A stretch of 64,000 bases of DNA from Eubacterium sp. (GTDB lineage: Bacteria; Bacillota; Clostridia; Lachnospirales; Lachnospiraceae). The translations under genes were made by a program, and so were the position numbers. Below the pieces are notes generated by a model that worked only from the letters and a program-made list of their open reading frames with translations, had not been told where the DNA came from and searched no databases. Below, piece by piece: positions 13,584-21,846 of the stretch (its first letter is position 1; every line of letters begins with the position of its first letter). Where the stretch lies: NCBI GenBank assembly GCA_017472565.1, contig JAFUPY010000018.1, positions 1-64,000 of the forward strand, given 5' to 3'.

Positions 13584-14975
13584 ATGTCAAAGAAAATACT
13601 ACGCTGCGCAGTTTATATCCGTGTCAGCACATCGGAACAGTACATACACGGAAAGTCTCTGCAAGCTCAGCGTGAATATTTAGAACGCTATGCCAGGGAA
13701 AATGGCATGGTGGTTGTTGGTGTCTACGCAGATGAGGGCAAAACTGCACGTAAAGAACTGAAGAAACGTAAGGCTATCCACACACTTCTCAATGATGTGA
13801 AAGCCGGAAAAATCGATGTGATCATCTTCTGGCGTATCGACAGATGGTTCCGTAACATGTCTGACTTCTACAAAGTCCAGGATATCTTAGACGAATATAA
13901 TGTCCGCTGGATCTCTGCCTCAGAACCAGGCATCAACATGGAAACCAGAGATGGCAGACTGCAGCTGAACGTGGTCCTTTCCATTGGCCAGAACGAAGTA
14001 GATACCACATCTGAACGTATCAAATTTGTAAACGAAGCATCTATTCGCCAGGGTAAATTGATTTTTGGTGATGCCAACATGCCTTTGGGTTATAAAGCTG
14101 GCCTTGTAAATGGAATAAAATCTATGATCAAGGATCCTGCTACCGAACACATGGTAGAAGATTTCTTTCAATACTACAAAAAGCATCAGAATAAATCCGC
14201 CACCATTCGCCATATGCAGGATACATATCATATTGACTTTTCCTATAGTATGCTGCGAACCATGTTGTCCAGCGAATTTTACAAAGGTACCTATCGCGGC
14301 TTTCCTTACTGCCCTGCTTATCTGACCGAAACTGAATGGAATGAGATACAGCAGATTGCACACAAGAATATTAAGCAGACACCATCAGGAAGAACATACC
14401 TTTTCTCCGGACTAATGCGTTGTCCTGTTTGTGGCCAATTGCTTTGTGGAACCGGTGTAAATTCTGTCATAAATAGGAAAACGAAAGAAAAGAGAACCTA
14501 TTGCTATTACCGCTGCAATAGAGCCCTTATTGACAAAATATGTACATGGCGACATAGAATGAGCCAAAACCTCGTTGAGGCATACTTGCTAGAAAATCTG
14601 GAAAAAGAATATTCTGATCATCAGATCAGATGCGAGAAAGCCAAAGAGAAAAAGAAAAAAATCAAAGAAACTCGCACACCCGAAAAGCTTCAGAAAGAAT
14701 TAGAACGTTTGAATCTTCTCTTTCAAAAAGGGCGTATTCAATGGGATTACTACAGTGAAGAATATGACAGAATCGAAAAAGAACTTGTAGAACTGAGCAA
14801 TGTCCAGCCAGAAGCTGAAAGAGATTTTTCATACCTGGGCGAACTGCTGCAAAGCGATTTTAGATCCATGTATAATAAGTTGACGCCAGAAAACCGCCGA
14901 GCCTTCTGGCGTTCCACTATAAAACAAATCCATCTTAACGAGAATTACACGATAAAGTACGTGGATTTTTTATAG
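13584..14975 (+). CDS. Large serine recombinase (phage integrase, 463 aa)
   Basis: The resolvase N-terminal domain is clear (AVYIRVSTSEQYIHGKSLQAQ), with the nucleophile Ser at residue 15, followed by VIIFWRIDRWFRN and a recombinase domain. A zinc ribbon follows in the middle (RCPVCGQLLCG with CYYRCN), then a coiled-coil (LQKELERLNLLFQKG). It starts with AAGGTGATACT before ATG. Enzymes of this type integrate phages by recombining short attB and attP sites, needing a small directionality factor for excision. It is the last gene of the element and reads out towards the right end. Confidence 0.95.
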   Translation: MSKKILRCAVYIRVSTSEQYIHGKSLQAQREYLERYARENGMVVVGVYADEGKTARKELKKRKAIHTLLNDVKAGKIDVIIFWRIDRWFRNMSDFYKVQDILDEYNVRWISASEPGINMETRDGRLQLNVVLSIGQNEVDTTSERIKFVNEASIRQGKLIFGDANMPLGYKAGLVNGIKSMIKDPATEHMVEDFFQYYKKHQNKSATIRHMQDTYHIDFSYSMLRTMLSSEFYKGTYRGFPYCPAYLTETEWNEIQQIAHKNIKQTPSGRTYLFSGLMRCPVCGQLLCGTGVNSVINRKTKEKRTYCYYRCNRALIDKICTWRHRMSQNLVEAYLLENLEKEYSDHQIRCEKAKEKKKKIKETRTPEKLQKELERLNLLFQKGRIQWDYYSEEYDRIEKELVELSNVQPEAERDFSYLGELLQSDFRSMYNKLTPENRRAFWRSTIKQIHLNENYTIKYVDFL

Positions 14976-15012
14976 TCTGTCTTGTACTAACTGGTTAACT
15001 CCGTTTGGAGCC
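14976..15012. other. Right attachment site (attR) region
   Basis: The element-host junction lies somewhere between the recombinase stop and the GADKT codons of the disrupted ABC gene, within about 37 bases. Serine integrases cross over at a 2-bp core inside a short palindromic-ended site; the exact core cannot be fixed without the other end of the element. The reading frame of the ABC gene opens as far as the recombinase tail but only the part from GADKT onwards looks like that family. Confidence 0.6.
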
Positions 15013-15786
15013 GACAAGACAATGACCGCCCTGTTATCCGGGGAAGCGGACATCGGTTTTATGGGCCCGGAAACCACTGTTTATGCCATTAACGAAGGCG
15101 CCTCCGATGTCATCTTAAACTTTGCCCAGTTGACACAGCGTGCAGGCAACTTCCTGGTTGCAAGAGAGGAAATGCCTGATTTTACCTGGGAAGATTTGAA
15201 GGGAACAGATGTCCTTGGTGGACGTGACGGCGGTATGCCTGAAATGGTCTTTGAATATGTATTAAAACAGAAAGGTATTGACCCTGCCACAGACTTAAAC
15301 ATTGACAAAAGCATTGACTTTGGTTCTACTGCCGCTGCCTTTTCTGGAGGAAGTGCCGACTACACAGTAGAATTCGAGCCATCCGCCACAGCCCTTGAAA
15401 TGGAAGGCGCCGGCCATGTCATTGCATCCATCGGCGTGGAATCCGGTTATGTGCCATACACCGCTTTCAGTGCAAAAGCAAGCTATCTGGAAGAAAACCC
15501 AGAAGTCATCAAAGCCTTTATCACTGCCTTAAAGCAGGGCATGGAATATGTGGAAACACACTCTGCGCAGGAAGTGGCAGAAGTAATTGCACCACAGTTT
15601 GCTGACACCGATGTAGAAACCATCGCAACGATTATCGACCGCTACGCATCACAGGACTCCTGGAAAACAGATCTGGTCTTTGAAGAAGAAGGCTATGACC
15701 TGCTTCTTGACATCTTAGAAGATGCGGGACAGTTAGAGACACGGCCAGCGTATGAAGATTTGGTGACGACAGCATATACAGAATAA
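15001..15786 (+). pseudogene. 3' part of an ABC-transporter substrate-binding gene, split by the element
   Basis: The frame carries GADKTMTALLSGEADIGFMG and FLVAREEMPDFTWEDLKG, the core of NMT1/SsuA-type periplasmic binding proteins for ABC importers (taurine, nitrate, thiamine-precursor or sulfonate type). The signal peptide and first 60 to 80 residues are missing: they should lie at the left end of the element. About 260 residues remain. The protein would not be exported in this form, so the copy here is broken unless the element excises. No permease or ATPase gene follows, as a convergent gene begins right after. Confidence 0.85.
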
Positions 15787-15797
15787 GGAAAAAATTT

Positions 15798-15844
15798 AGA
15801 AGGGCATTTATGTCTTGTCCCTTAGCAGGAAATTATGCCCTTCT
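15798..15844. terminator. Hairpin between convergent genes
   Basis: AGAAGGGCAT (15798-15807) and ATGCCCTTCT (15835-15844) are exact inverted repeats between the ABC gene remnant and the radical SAM gene, which converge here. It lacks a strong T run, so termination would be moderate. Confidence 0.5.
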
Positions 15845-15877
15845 CTAATATAACATCTAAACACAATTATCCATTTG

Positions 15878-17278
15878 CTAATATTGCAGTTTCTCTTCTT
15901 CTTTTTCTTCTAGCTGTCGTTCTGAAATTTCTCGCAGCTGATAGTAGATGGTTCCCGGCATATGCCTGGAGGCAAATTCGGCTGCTTTTGATCCAAGAGA
16001 TGCAAATACCCATAGTCCCAGTCTGCGCACACCGTAGCCCCAACCAAACAGCTTGCCGATTCGAATGGCGCCTCTGACATCATAAAACTTACGGACGGCT
16101 CCATAAAACTCCATCTGCAATTCCCAAGGCGTCATGTGATTTGGCGTAAATGTCACATTCATCATGTCGTACTGGCTCCAATCATCGATGACCATACGCT
16201 GTTCCTTCACCAGCTTCTCATATACTGGCGTTCCCGGATAAGGCGTCAAAATGGCTGGCTGCAGCTGATAAGCATCTACTTCCTTTGCAAAAGCAACTGC
16301 CCTTCGAATATCCTCTTTCGTGTCAGAATCCATCCCCAATACTACACTGGCGATCAAGCGAATCTTATATTCTCTGCATTTTAATGCCGCCATTCGGATA
16401 TCAGATGGCCGCTGGCCTTTGTGAATCTCATCCAGGGCATCCTGATTCAGGGATTCAATCCCAATCAGCACACGGTTTAAATGTGCCTTGGCCAAAAGTT
16501 CCAGCAGTTCCTCATCCTCCGCCATATCCACCCGGCCAAAAAAGAAGGTTTCTTTAAAAACAAGTCCTTCTGCAATCATGCGGCGGCAGATTTCTTTTGC
16601 ACGCTCCTTGTCCGCGGTAAAGTTGTCATCTTCAAAGTTCATGTATCGGAAACCCATTTTTTTGTACATACGAATCTCTGCAATCACACTGTCTACACTG
16701 CGCTGTCTGTAAGGCGCAAACATGCGGGAGGTAGTACAAAAAGTACAGGCATAAGGACAACCCCTGGTTGTCATTACATTGGCGCAGTCGCAAGGCGTCT
16801 TTAAAATAGTATAATCCGGCAACGGTACATCGTCCAGGTGACAAGTCAACTTTGCCCTGACAATCGGTTCTGTCAGACGCCCTTCCACCACATCCACGAT
16901 CACATCCTCACCTTCACCGACAATGACCTGATCGGCGTGACGCAATGCCTCTTGCGGCAGTTCAGACACATGCATACCTCCAAGGATGACCTTCGCCTTT
17001 GACTCTGCGTGGATACGATCCGCCAATTCATAGGCTCTTGGCGCCGTGGACGTCATCGTAGAAATACAGAAGACATCCGTATCGTTCATCAATTTTTTTA
17101 AATTCACATTGGTATATAATTCTTCGTATACTTCAACGGTGTGACCCGCTTTCTTCAAGATTCCACCCAAAATCAGTGGACCTGTAATCGCATTGGGATG
17201 CCCGTAAAACCTGCCGCCAAGACGATAGGGAGGAAATCTTCGCAAATCACTGGCAGGCGTAATAAATACAACATGCAT
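15878..17278 (-). CDS. B12-binding-domain radical SAM protein (466 aa)
   Basis: N-terminal cobalamin-binding Rossmann domain (residues 1-150, with ILKKAGHTVEVYEELY and DVFCISTMTSTAPRAYELA) followed by a radical SAM core with CPYACTFCTTS (C-x3-C-x2-C) near residue 175 and a C-terminal domain containing LTPYPGTPVYEKL. This architecture covers methyltransferases and other B12-dependent tailoring enzymes. The particular reaction is not shown. It stands alone, with a strong terminator hairpin before ribU upstream, so substrate genes are not adjacent. Confidence 0.85.
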   Translation of the reverse strand: MHVVFITPASDLRRFPPYRLGGRFYGHPNAITGPLILGGILKKAGHTVEVYEELYTNVNLKKLMNDTDVFCISTMTSTAPRAYELADRIHAESKAKVILGGMHVSELPQEALRHADQVIVGEGEDVIVDVVEGRLTEPIVRAKLTCHLDDVPLPDYTILKTPCDCANVMTTRGCPYACTFCTTSRMFAPYRQRSVDSVIAEIRMYKKMGFRYMNFEDDNFTADKERAKEICRRMIAEGLVFKETFFFGRVDMAEDEELLELLAKAHLNRVLIGIESLNQDALDEIHKGQRPSDIRMAALKCREYKIRLIASVVLGMDSDTKEDIRRAVAFAKEVDAYQLQPAILTPYPGTPVYEKLVKEQRMVIDDWSQYDMMNVTFTPNHMTPWELQMEFYGAVRKFYDVRGAIRIGKLFGWGYGVRRLGLWVFASLGSKAAEFASRHMPGTIYYQLREISERQLEEKEEEKLQY

Positions 17279-17346
17279 ACTACTTACCTCGTTCTTTTTT
17301 TGAAGTATTTCCTTTTTTCCGTGTGGTTATACCGACACCTGAAACA

Positions 17347-17395
17347 AAAAATCCTTAAAAAGAGAATTCCTTTCCATCTCTTTTTAAGGATTTTT
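17347..17395. terminator. Bidirectional terminator hairpin after ribU
   Basis: AAAAATCCTTAAAAAGAG (17347-17364) and CTCTTTTTAAGGATTTTT (17378-17395) are perfect 18-bp inverted repeats. It lies beyond the ribU stop on the minus strand, with A and T runs at both ends, so it can terminate ribU mRNA and block read-through either way. Confidence 0.85.
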
Positions 17396-17477
17396 CAATC
17401 GTTTGGTATTGATGTTGGGGGAAATACATACACTTCATATATTTCAGCGGATGTATTTATTATTTATAACTTATAAT

Positions 17478-18113
17478 TTAGCGATGTTCATCCATTTTTT
17501 GTCTGGACATTCTGAAAATTGGTATCAATCGGTTGTAGATCAGACATACAATTACCACGCTGATCATACATTTCACAAAGTTAAACGGCAGGTTGAATAC
17601 CACCAGACTCTGGAAGATGGTTTCCATACCTGGCAGGATTGCCTGATATGCAGCTAAAATGACTTCTTCTGGAATCATGATTCTGTAATAGATCGGATAC
17701 ACGATCAGATAGTTTGTAAATACGCCTGCAACCGCCATAACCACTGCACCTACAACCGCACCAACAACTGCACTTTTCTTTGTTTTCTTATAGCGATAAA
17801 TCAGACCTGCCGGTAAAACAAACAGTGCATTTAGAATAAAGTTGGACATTTCACCAACACCGCCTGTTGTTGTAATGGTCAGATGGAGCAGATTCTTGAT
17901 CAGCGCAATCAGCACGCCTGCCCATGGTCCCACTGCGAAGGCACCAAGAAGAGCTGGCAAATCTGACAGATCCATCTTGATGAATCCCGGCATAATTGGA
18001 ATGCTGAATTCAAAAAACATCAGTATGTAAGCAATCGCGGAAAGTATCGCGATGACCGCCATACGATATACATTCGTTTTTTTTCGTCCTTGTAAGTTAC
18101 CTGTGTTCTTCAT
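17478..18113 (-). CDS. ribU: Riboflavin ECF transporter S component
   Basis: A 211-aa membrane protein with about six transmembrane segments (MAVIAILSAIAYILMFFEF; AGVLIALIKNLLHL; NFILNALFVLPAGLIY and others), and conserved blocks such as GFIKMDLSDLPALLGAF typical of RibU. RibU binds riboflavin and works with the shared EcfAA'T energising module, which is encoded elsewhere. Control by the FMN riboswitch just upstream confirms the flavin link. It is a single-gene transcription unit with its own terminator. Confidence 0.95.
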   Translation of the reverse strand: MKNTGNLQGRKKTNVYRMAVIAILSAIAYILMFFEFSIPIMPGFIKMDLSDLPALLGAFAVGPWAGVLIALIKNLLHLTITTTGGVGEMSNFILNALFVLPAGLIYRYKKTKKSAVVGAVVGAVVMAVAGVFTNYLIVYPIYYRIMIPEEVILAAYQAILPGMETIFQSLVVFNLPFNFVKCMISVVIVCLIYNRLIPIFRMSRQKMDEHR

Positions 18114-18230
18114 AATAGTTTTCCTTTCTTTGTTGCTTATTTCAGGAGCAGTTCAACTATTTTGTTCTCCTGAATGGTTTCAAGAAATCCTTATTATGGG
18201 AAACAATCGTTTGTTGTTTACGAGTTGCAT

Positions 18231-18261
18231 AAAAAATCCCCTGGAAATTCAATTCCAGGGG
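18231..18261 (-). terminator. Riboswitch expression-platform terminator
   Basis: Read on the minus strand, CCCCTGGAA pairs with TTCCAGGGG and is followed by ATTTTTTA, an intrinsic terminator between the FMN aptamer and the ribU start. It is the expected OFF structure when FMN is bound. Confidence 0.85.
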
Positions 18262-18317
18262 ACAACTTACGAAACAAAGTATGCCAATAGCTTCACGCTA
18301 TCAGTCAACTCTATTGC

Positions 18318-18463
18318 TTCTTCTCTCATCCAGACTATACTGTCGGTTCCGGAATCTCACCGGATCGGCCGCCGCAGCGGTTCACGGACTTTCTGTCAAG
18401 CAGAATCACCGTCGGTAGGGAATTTGTAAATCAGAAAGGACTCACATCACCCTGCCCCGAAGA
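18318..18463 (-). promoter_or_regulatory. FMN riboswitch (RFN element)
   Basis: On the minus strand the aptamer opens with TCTTCGGGGCAGGGTGA and continues through ACCGACGGTGATTC and CCGTGAACCGCTGCGGC, then GGTGAGATTCCGGAACCGAC and ends near AGTCTGGATGAGAGAAG. These are the conserved RFN helices and joining regions. Together with the downstream terminator it should switch off ribU when FMN is abundant. Confidence 0.95.
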
Positions 18464-18481
18464 ATTTCTTTTACATGTGTT

Positions 18482-18510
18482 ATTATATGCCATACATTAC
18501 AGATATGCAA
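18482..18510 (-). promoter_or_regulatory. Sigma-A-type promoter of the ribU leader
   Basis: On the minus strand, TTGCAT (18505-18510) and TATAAT (18482-18487) are separated by 17 bases, immediately upstream of the FMN riboswitch. The fit to the consensus is close. Confidence 0.75.
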
Positions 18511-18555
18511 TACTTTTCTTTTAGTATCTTTTCATCCAATTCTACTTATATTGGA

Positions 18556-19350
18556 TTAGTCCATCAACTTATCCTTAGCATCACTGTAGTTAAATACAGG
18601 ACCTTCCAGACAAACATAGGTGTCGTTAATCTTACAATGACCGCACTTACCAACACCACAGCACATCTTTCTCTCAAAGGATACCCAGATCTTGGATTCC
18701 TCTGCACCGCATTTTACGCACTCCTGAGCCGCAAAATGCATCATGACAGGTGGTCCAACAATAACCACATTATAGTCATCAAAGTCTGCAAATGGAATCT
18801 TGTTGATGTGCGCAGTTACCATACCGGTTTCATAGCCTTCCACCACATCATTGTCCAGTGTGGTGATCACATTGAAACGACCTTTAAATTTCTCCATTTC
18901 ATCACGGAACAGAACCGCCTGTTCATTTTTGAAACCGGAAATCAGATTTACGCTTTTACATACTTCCGGATGGTCGTAAAAATGATTGATCATGGTCAAT
19001 ACCGGTGCGGTACCAGTACCACCAGTAATGATCAGTAAATCCTTGTTTTCAAACCGTTTCACAGGGAAGCTGTTGCCATATGGTCCTCGCAGGAAAATCG
19101 TGTTACCTGGAACCAAATCGAAAATCGCCTGTGTCAGAAGACCTACGTTACGAATGGTAAACTCTACATATCCCGGACCTTTTCCGCTGGCAGAAATTGG
19201 CGCTTCTCCTACCTTTGGCAATGACAGCATAAAGAACTGTCCAAAGTCTGGTTCGTTATCACAGGCTACACGGAAAGTACACTCGGTTGCGGTATGCTTT
19301 AACATACTTAAAATTCTATGTGGTTTTGGAACTAATACATTATTTTCCAT
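18556..19350 (-). CDS. AsrB-like FAD/NAD(P)-binding reductase subunit (264 aa)
   Basis: Ferredoxin-NADP reductase-type fold: FAD-binding beta barrel (residues 15-95), a GPYGNSFP loop, and the NAD(P)-binding TGGTGTAPVLTM. The C-terminus carries Cys in MCCGVGKCGHCKIN and a final VC, ligands for a [2Fe-2S] cluster as in PyrK and anaerobic sulfite reductase subunit B. It would take electrons from NAD(P)H and pass them to the AsrA-like partner encoded upstream. AsrC, the siroheme subunit of a real sulfite reductase, is not encoded in this operon, so it serves a different acceptor here. Confidence 0.85.
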   Translation of the reverse strand: MENNVLVPKPHRILSMLKHTATECTFRVACDNEPDFGQFFMLSLPKVGEAPISASGKGPGYVEFTIRNVGLLTQAIFDLVPGNTIFLRGPYGNSFPVKRFENKDLLIITGGTGTAPVLTMINHFYDHPEVCKSVNLISGFKNEQAVLFRDEMEKFKGRFNVITTLDNDVVEGYETGMVTAHINKIPFADFDDYNVVIVGPPVMMHFAAQECVKCGAEESKIWVSFERKMCCGVGKCGHCKINDTYVCLEGPVFNYSDAKDKLMD

Positions 19351-19447
19351 TTTCTTATCCTCATCTAGAATCCGTGTTTTAACGCCGTCACAGCATCTTA
19401 AAACACAGCCTTCTTATTCTATTTTCTATTCTGCTTCTATGTCCTGT

Positions 19448-21190
19448 TTATTCTCCAATACTGCTGCGCAGTTTCGGACGATTCAGCTTATCCACCTCAT
19501 CACTGAGTCTATTGATGGTGTCAGCAAAGGAAATATCCTCCGGACATCTCTGAATACAACGACCACAGCCCACGCACATATGCTCATTGCCGCCAAATCG
19601 TGCGTTATAATCGTACACCTTATGCATGGTTTTAAAACGCATCATCTGTTCCGGGAACTTACGGGCAATATTGCCGCCTGCTGTTTTGGAAAAGTCCTGC
19701 AGCATACAGGAAGACCAGATACGTCTTCTCTCACCCTTGCGACTGTTTTCCTGATTCAGATAATCTACCGTATCAAAGCAGCTGCAGGTCGGACAAACCG
19801 TATTACAGCCACCACAGGAAATACAGGTATCGTTGTACTCTTTCCAGAATGGCAGTTCAAAAATGGTTCTTAAGTGTTTGGTATCCTTAATCTCCGGCAC
19901 TCGCACCTTGCGTTCATTTTCTTCGATAAAGGACGGCTCGTAATTGATTTCCCGCTCATTTTCAAAGTAATCAATGAACTCTGCATCCTTTACCCGCACT
20001 TTGATAATATCTTCATGCAGTCTCCAGCCTACGCTGTAGTTTTCTGTCTTGTTAGTTCCCATGGAAACACAGTAACAGTGTTCCCAGCTCTGCTCGCATT
20101 CCATCATAAAGATTTTTACTTTGTCGCGCATTCTCTTGTAATAGATATCGCTCATACCGCCATTTGCCAGGAACATATTATCCAGACGTTTCAATCCATT
20201 GATATCACATGGTCTGGCAAAAATAATGATTCCCTTTGGATCACGGGTAATGGTTTCCTGACAACTGTTTTCATCAAAGGTAAAAATCGTCTGTGAAACA
20301 GGATAAATAACTTCCTTTGGAGAAAAGTCAGACTGGCGTCCTGTTACGATTTCTTCCAGTGTGGAAATCTCCTGATAACGGATCAAACCGTCATTTTCCC
20401 ACATTCCCCGGTCAGGGATATGCTTTGGTGCATAAATTCTGTACTCACTCTGCAACTCGTGCAGGATTTCATTCATTTTATTTCTGCTGATCTGATAACT
20501 CTTTGTTACCACTTTTCTGGACTTGCGTTCTGTGATCATTTTATCCAGGATAAAGCTGTCAAGCTGTAAAAATCCTGTTGTCAACTGACCTACCATACGG
20601 TAAAACTCGGTATCCGCATGAACTTTGATGTCCAGACAGAACTCTGGTGCCCAGTTCAATAAATGTTTATTAAGAAACTCCCTCTGTTCTTCTAAGCCTG
20701 CCAATGTCTCTGTGTACTGGCTGGTCTCGTCGCAAAGATATGCCATAAATTCCATTTCCATGGCAATATGATCTTCCAACAGTTCGTTGGCTGCTTCGTT
20801 ACGCTCAATTCCCTTTGTCTCATAGATATCGCATACCTGATTCCAGGCATCCTGCATCATGATTCTCTTTGGACTTGTGTAAACAGACTCGTAAGGAAAA
20901 GCTGCCGCTCCATCTGCGCTCCCCGCACCAAGGAAGGTCTTTGCATAGTCCGCCGCCAGATCATCCAGGGTCTCCCCTGCGTCATATTCGAAATATTCAT
21001 TCAATCGAAGTAACGCATCCTGGAATTCTGTCAGCGCATTTTCCTCACGCTCTGCTGGAAATTCAATATGTCTTAAGCTTTCAAAAAACTCCTCGTCGAT
21101 TTCCTTCTGGAAAAAGCGGGCAAAAAAGTGATACAGATTTCGTCTGTTCAACATCAATTGTTTGAATTCTGCTTTATTACTAGTGGTCAT
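19448..21190 (-). CDS. TorD-AsrA fusion: chaperone domain joined to an iron-sulfur electron carrier (580 aa)
   Basis: Starts at MTTSNKAEFKQLM, overlapping the upstream stop and preceded by AAGGAGG; the ORF's upstream extension is rejected. Residues 1-205 resemble TorD/DmsD-type chaperones (FARFFQKEIDEEFFESL; AKTFLGAGSADGAAAFPYES). Residues 225-580 resemble AsrA: IIIFARPCDINGLKRLDNMF, then cluster motifs CISCGGCNTVCPTCSCF and CVGCGRCIQRCP for two [4Fe-4S] clusters. Such a chaperone fused to an electron-transfer subunit could load the cofactor into the molybdoenzyme and then deliver electrons. I am not aware of a description of this fusion. Confidence 0.8.
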   Translation of the reverse strand: MTTSNKAEFKQLMLNRRNLYHFFARFFQKEIDEEFFESLRHIEFPAEREENALTEFQDALLRLNEYFEYDAGETLDDLAADYAKTFLGAGSADGAAAFPYESVYTSPKRIMMQDAWNQVCDIYETKGIERNEAANELLEDHIAMEMEFMAYLCDETSQYTETLAGLEEQREFLNKHLLNWAPEFCLDIKVHADTEFYRMVGQLTTGFLQLDSFILDKMITERKSRKVVTKSYQISRNKMNEILHELQSEYRIYAPKHIPDRGMWENDGLIRYQEISTLEEIVTGRQSDFSPKEVIYPVSQTIFTFDENSCQETITRDPKGIIIFARPCDINGLKRLDNMFLANGGMSDIYYKRMRDKVKIFMMECEQSWEHCYCVSMGTNKTENYSVGWRLHEDIIKVRVKDAEFIDYFENEREINYEPSFIEENERKVRVPEIKDTKHLRTIFELPFWKEYNDTCISCGGCNTVCPTCSCFDTVDYLNQENSRKGERRRIWSSCMLQDFSKTAGGNIARKFPEQMMRFKTMHKVYDYNARFGGNEHMCVGCGRCIQRCPEDISFADTINRLSDEVDKLNRPKLRSSIGE

Positions 21191-21815
21191 AGTATCTGCT
21201 GCCTCCTTTTCCGAAAGATACCTCATCGATCTCCTGAGGAAGAATATCCTGCCATTCGGCATGTTTTAAAATATATCTTGTGGATGGACCGTTTCCAAAA
21301 TCCTGCAGGTGGAAGACATGTTCTTCCCCTGCCTCGCGGAGCAGTTTGGCTACTTCGCTGTTTGGATTGTTGATATCTCCATAGTGAAGCGCCTTTCCGG
21401 AGCAGTTTCGGATGCAAGCCGGCTGTTCTCCATTTTCTCTTGCCTCCATGCAGATGGTACATTTGTCCATGGCACGTCTTGTTTCACTAAATGTATTGGC
21501 ATGGTAAGGACATTCCTTATTACAGCTATGACATCCAATACATTTTTTGGAATCAATCTTTACGATACCATCTCGTTTGTCCTTGTACACGGCACCTGTT
21601 GGGCACACACGTACACAAACCGGATTTTCGCACTGCTGACACATGGTTGGAAGGAAATACATCTGAAGATCCGGATATTTCCCAATCGGCCCTACCATTC
21701 GCACCTTCGTCCGATCAGAACCAAGGGCTGTTCCATTTTCCATTTTACACGCTACCTGGCAGCCTTTGCAACCAATACAGCGGTCTAATTCTACTACAAA
21801 CGCATATTGTTTCAT
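21180..21815 (-). CDS. DmsB/NrfC-like four-cluster ferredoxin subunit (211 aa)
   Basis: Four [4Fe-4S] motifs are visible in order: CIGCKGCQVACK, CQQCENPVCVRVCP, CIGCHSCNKECP and CTICMEA with CIRNC. The length and layout match the small iron-sulfur subunit of DMSO-reductase-family enzymes. It carries electrons between the catalytic subunit and its partner. It lies between the catalytic gene (31 bases away) and the fusion gene, which it overlaps by 11 bases. No membrane anchor subunit of the DmsC or NrfD kind follows. Confidence 0.9.
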   Translation of the reverse strand: MKQYAFVVELDRCIGCKGCQVACKMENGTALGSDRTKVRMVGPIGKYPDLQMYFLPTMCQQCENPVCVRVCPTGAVYKDKRDGIVKIDSKKCIGCHSCNKECPYHANTFSETRRAMDKCTICMEARENGEQPACIRNCSGKALHYGDINNPNSEVAKLLREAGEEHVFHLQDFGNGPSTRYILKHAEWQDILPQEIDEVSFGKGGSRYYDH

Positions 21816-21846
21816 ATCTATCCCTGTTTCCTTTCCCCTGGCACAA

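Noticed and set aside
18556..21190. Anaerobic sulfite reductase operon
   Set aside because: AsrA- and AsrB-like parts are present but AsrC is not encoded in or next to the operon; a molybdoenzyme takes its place.
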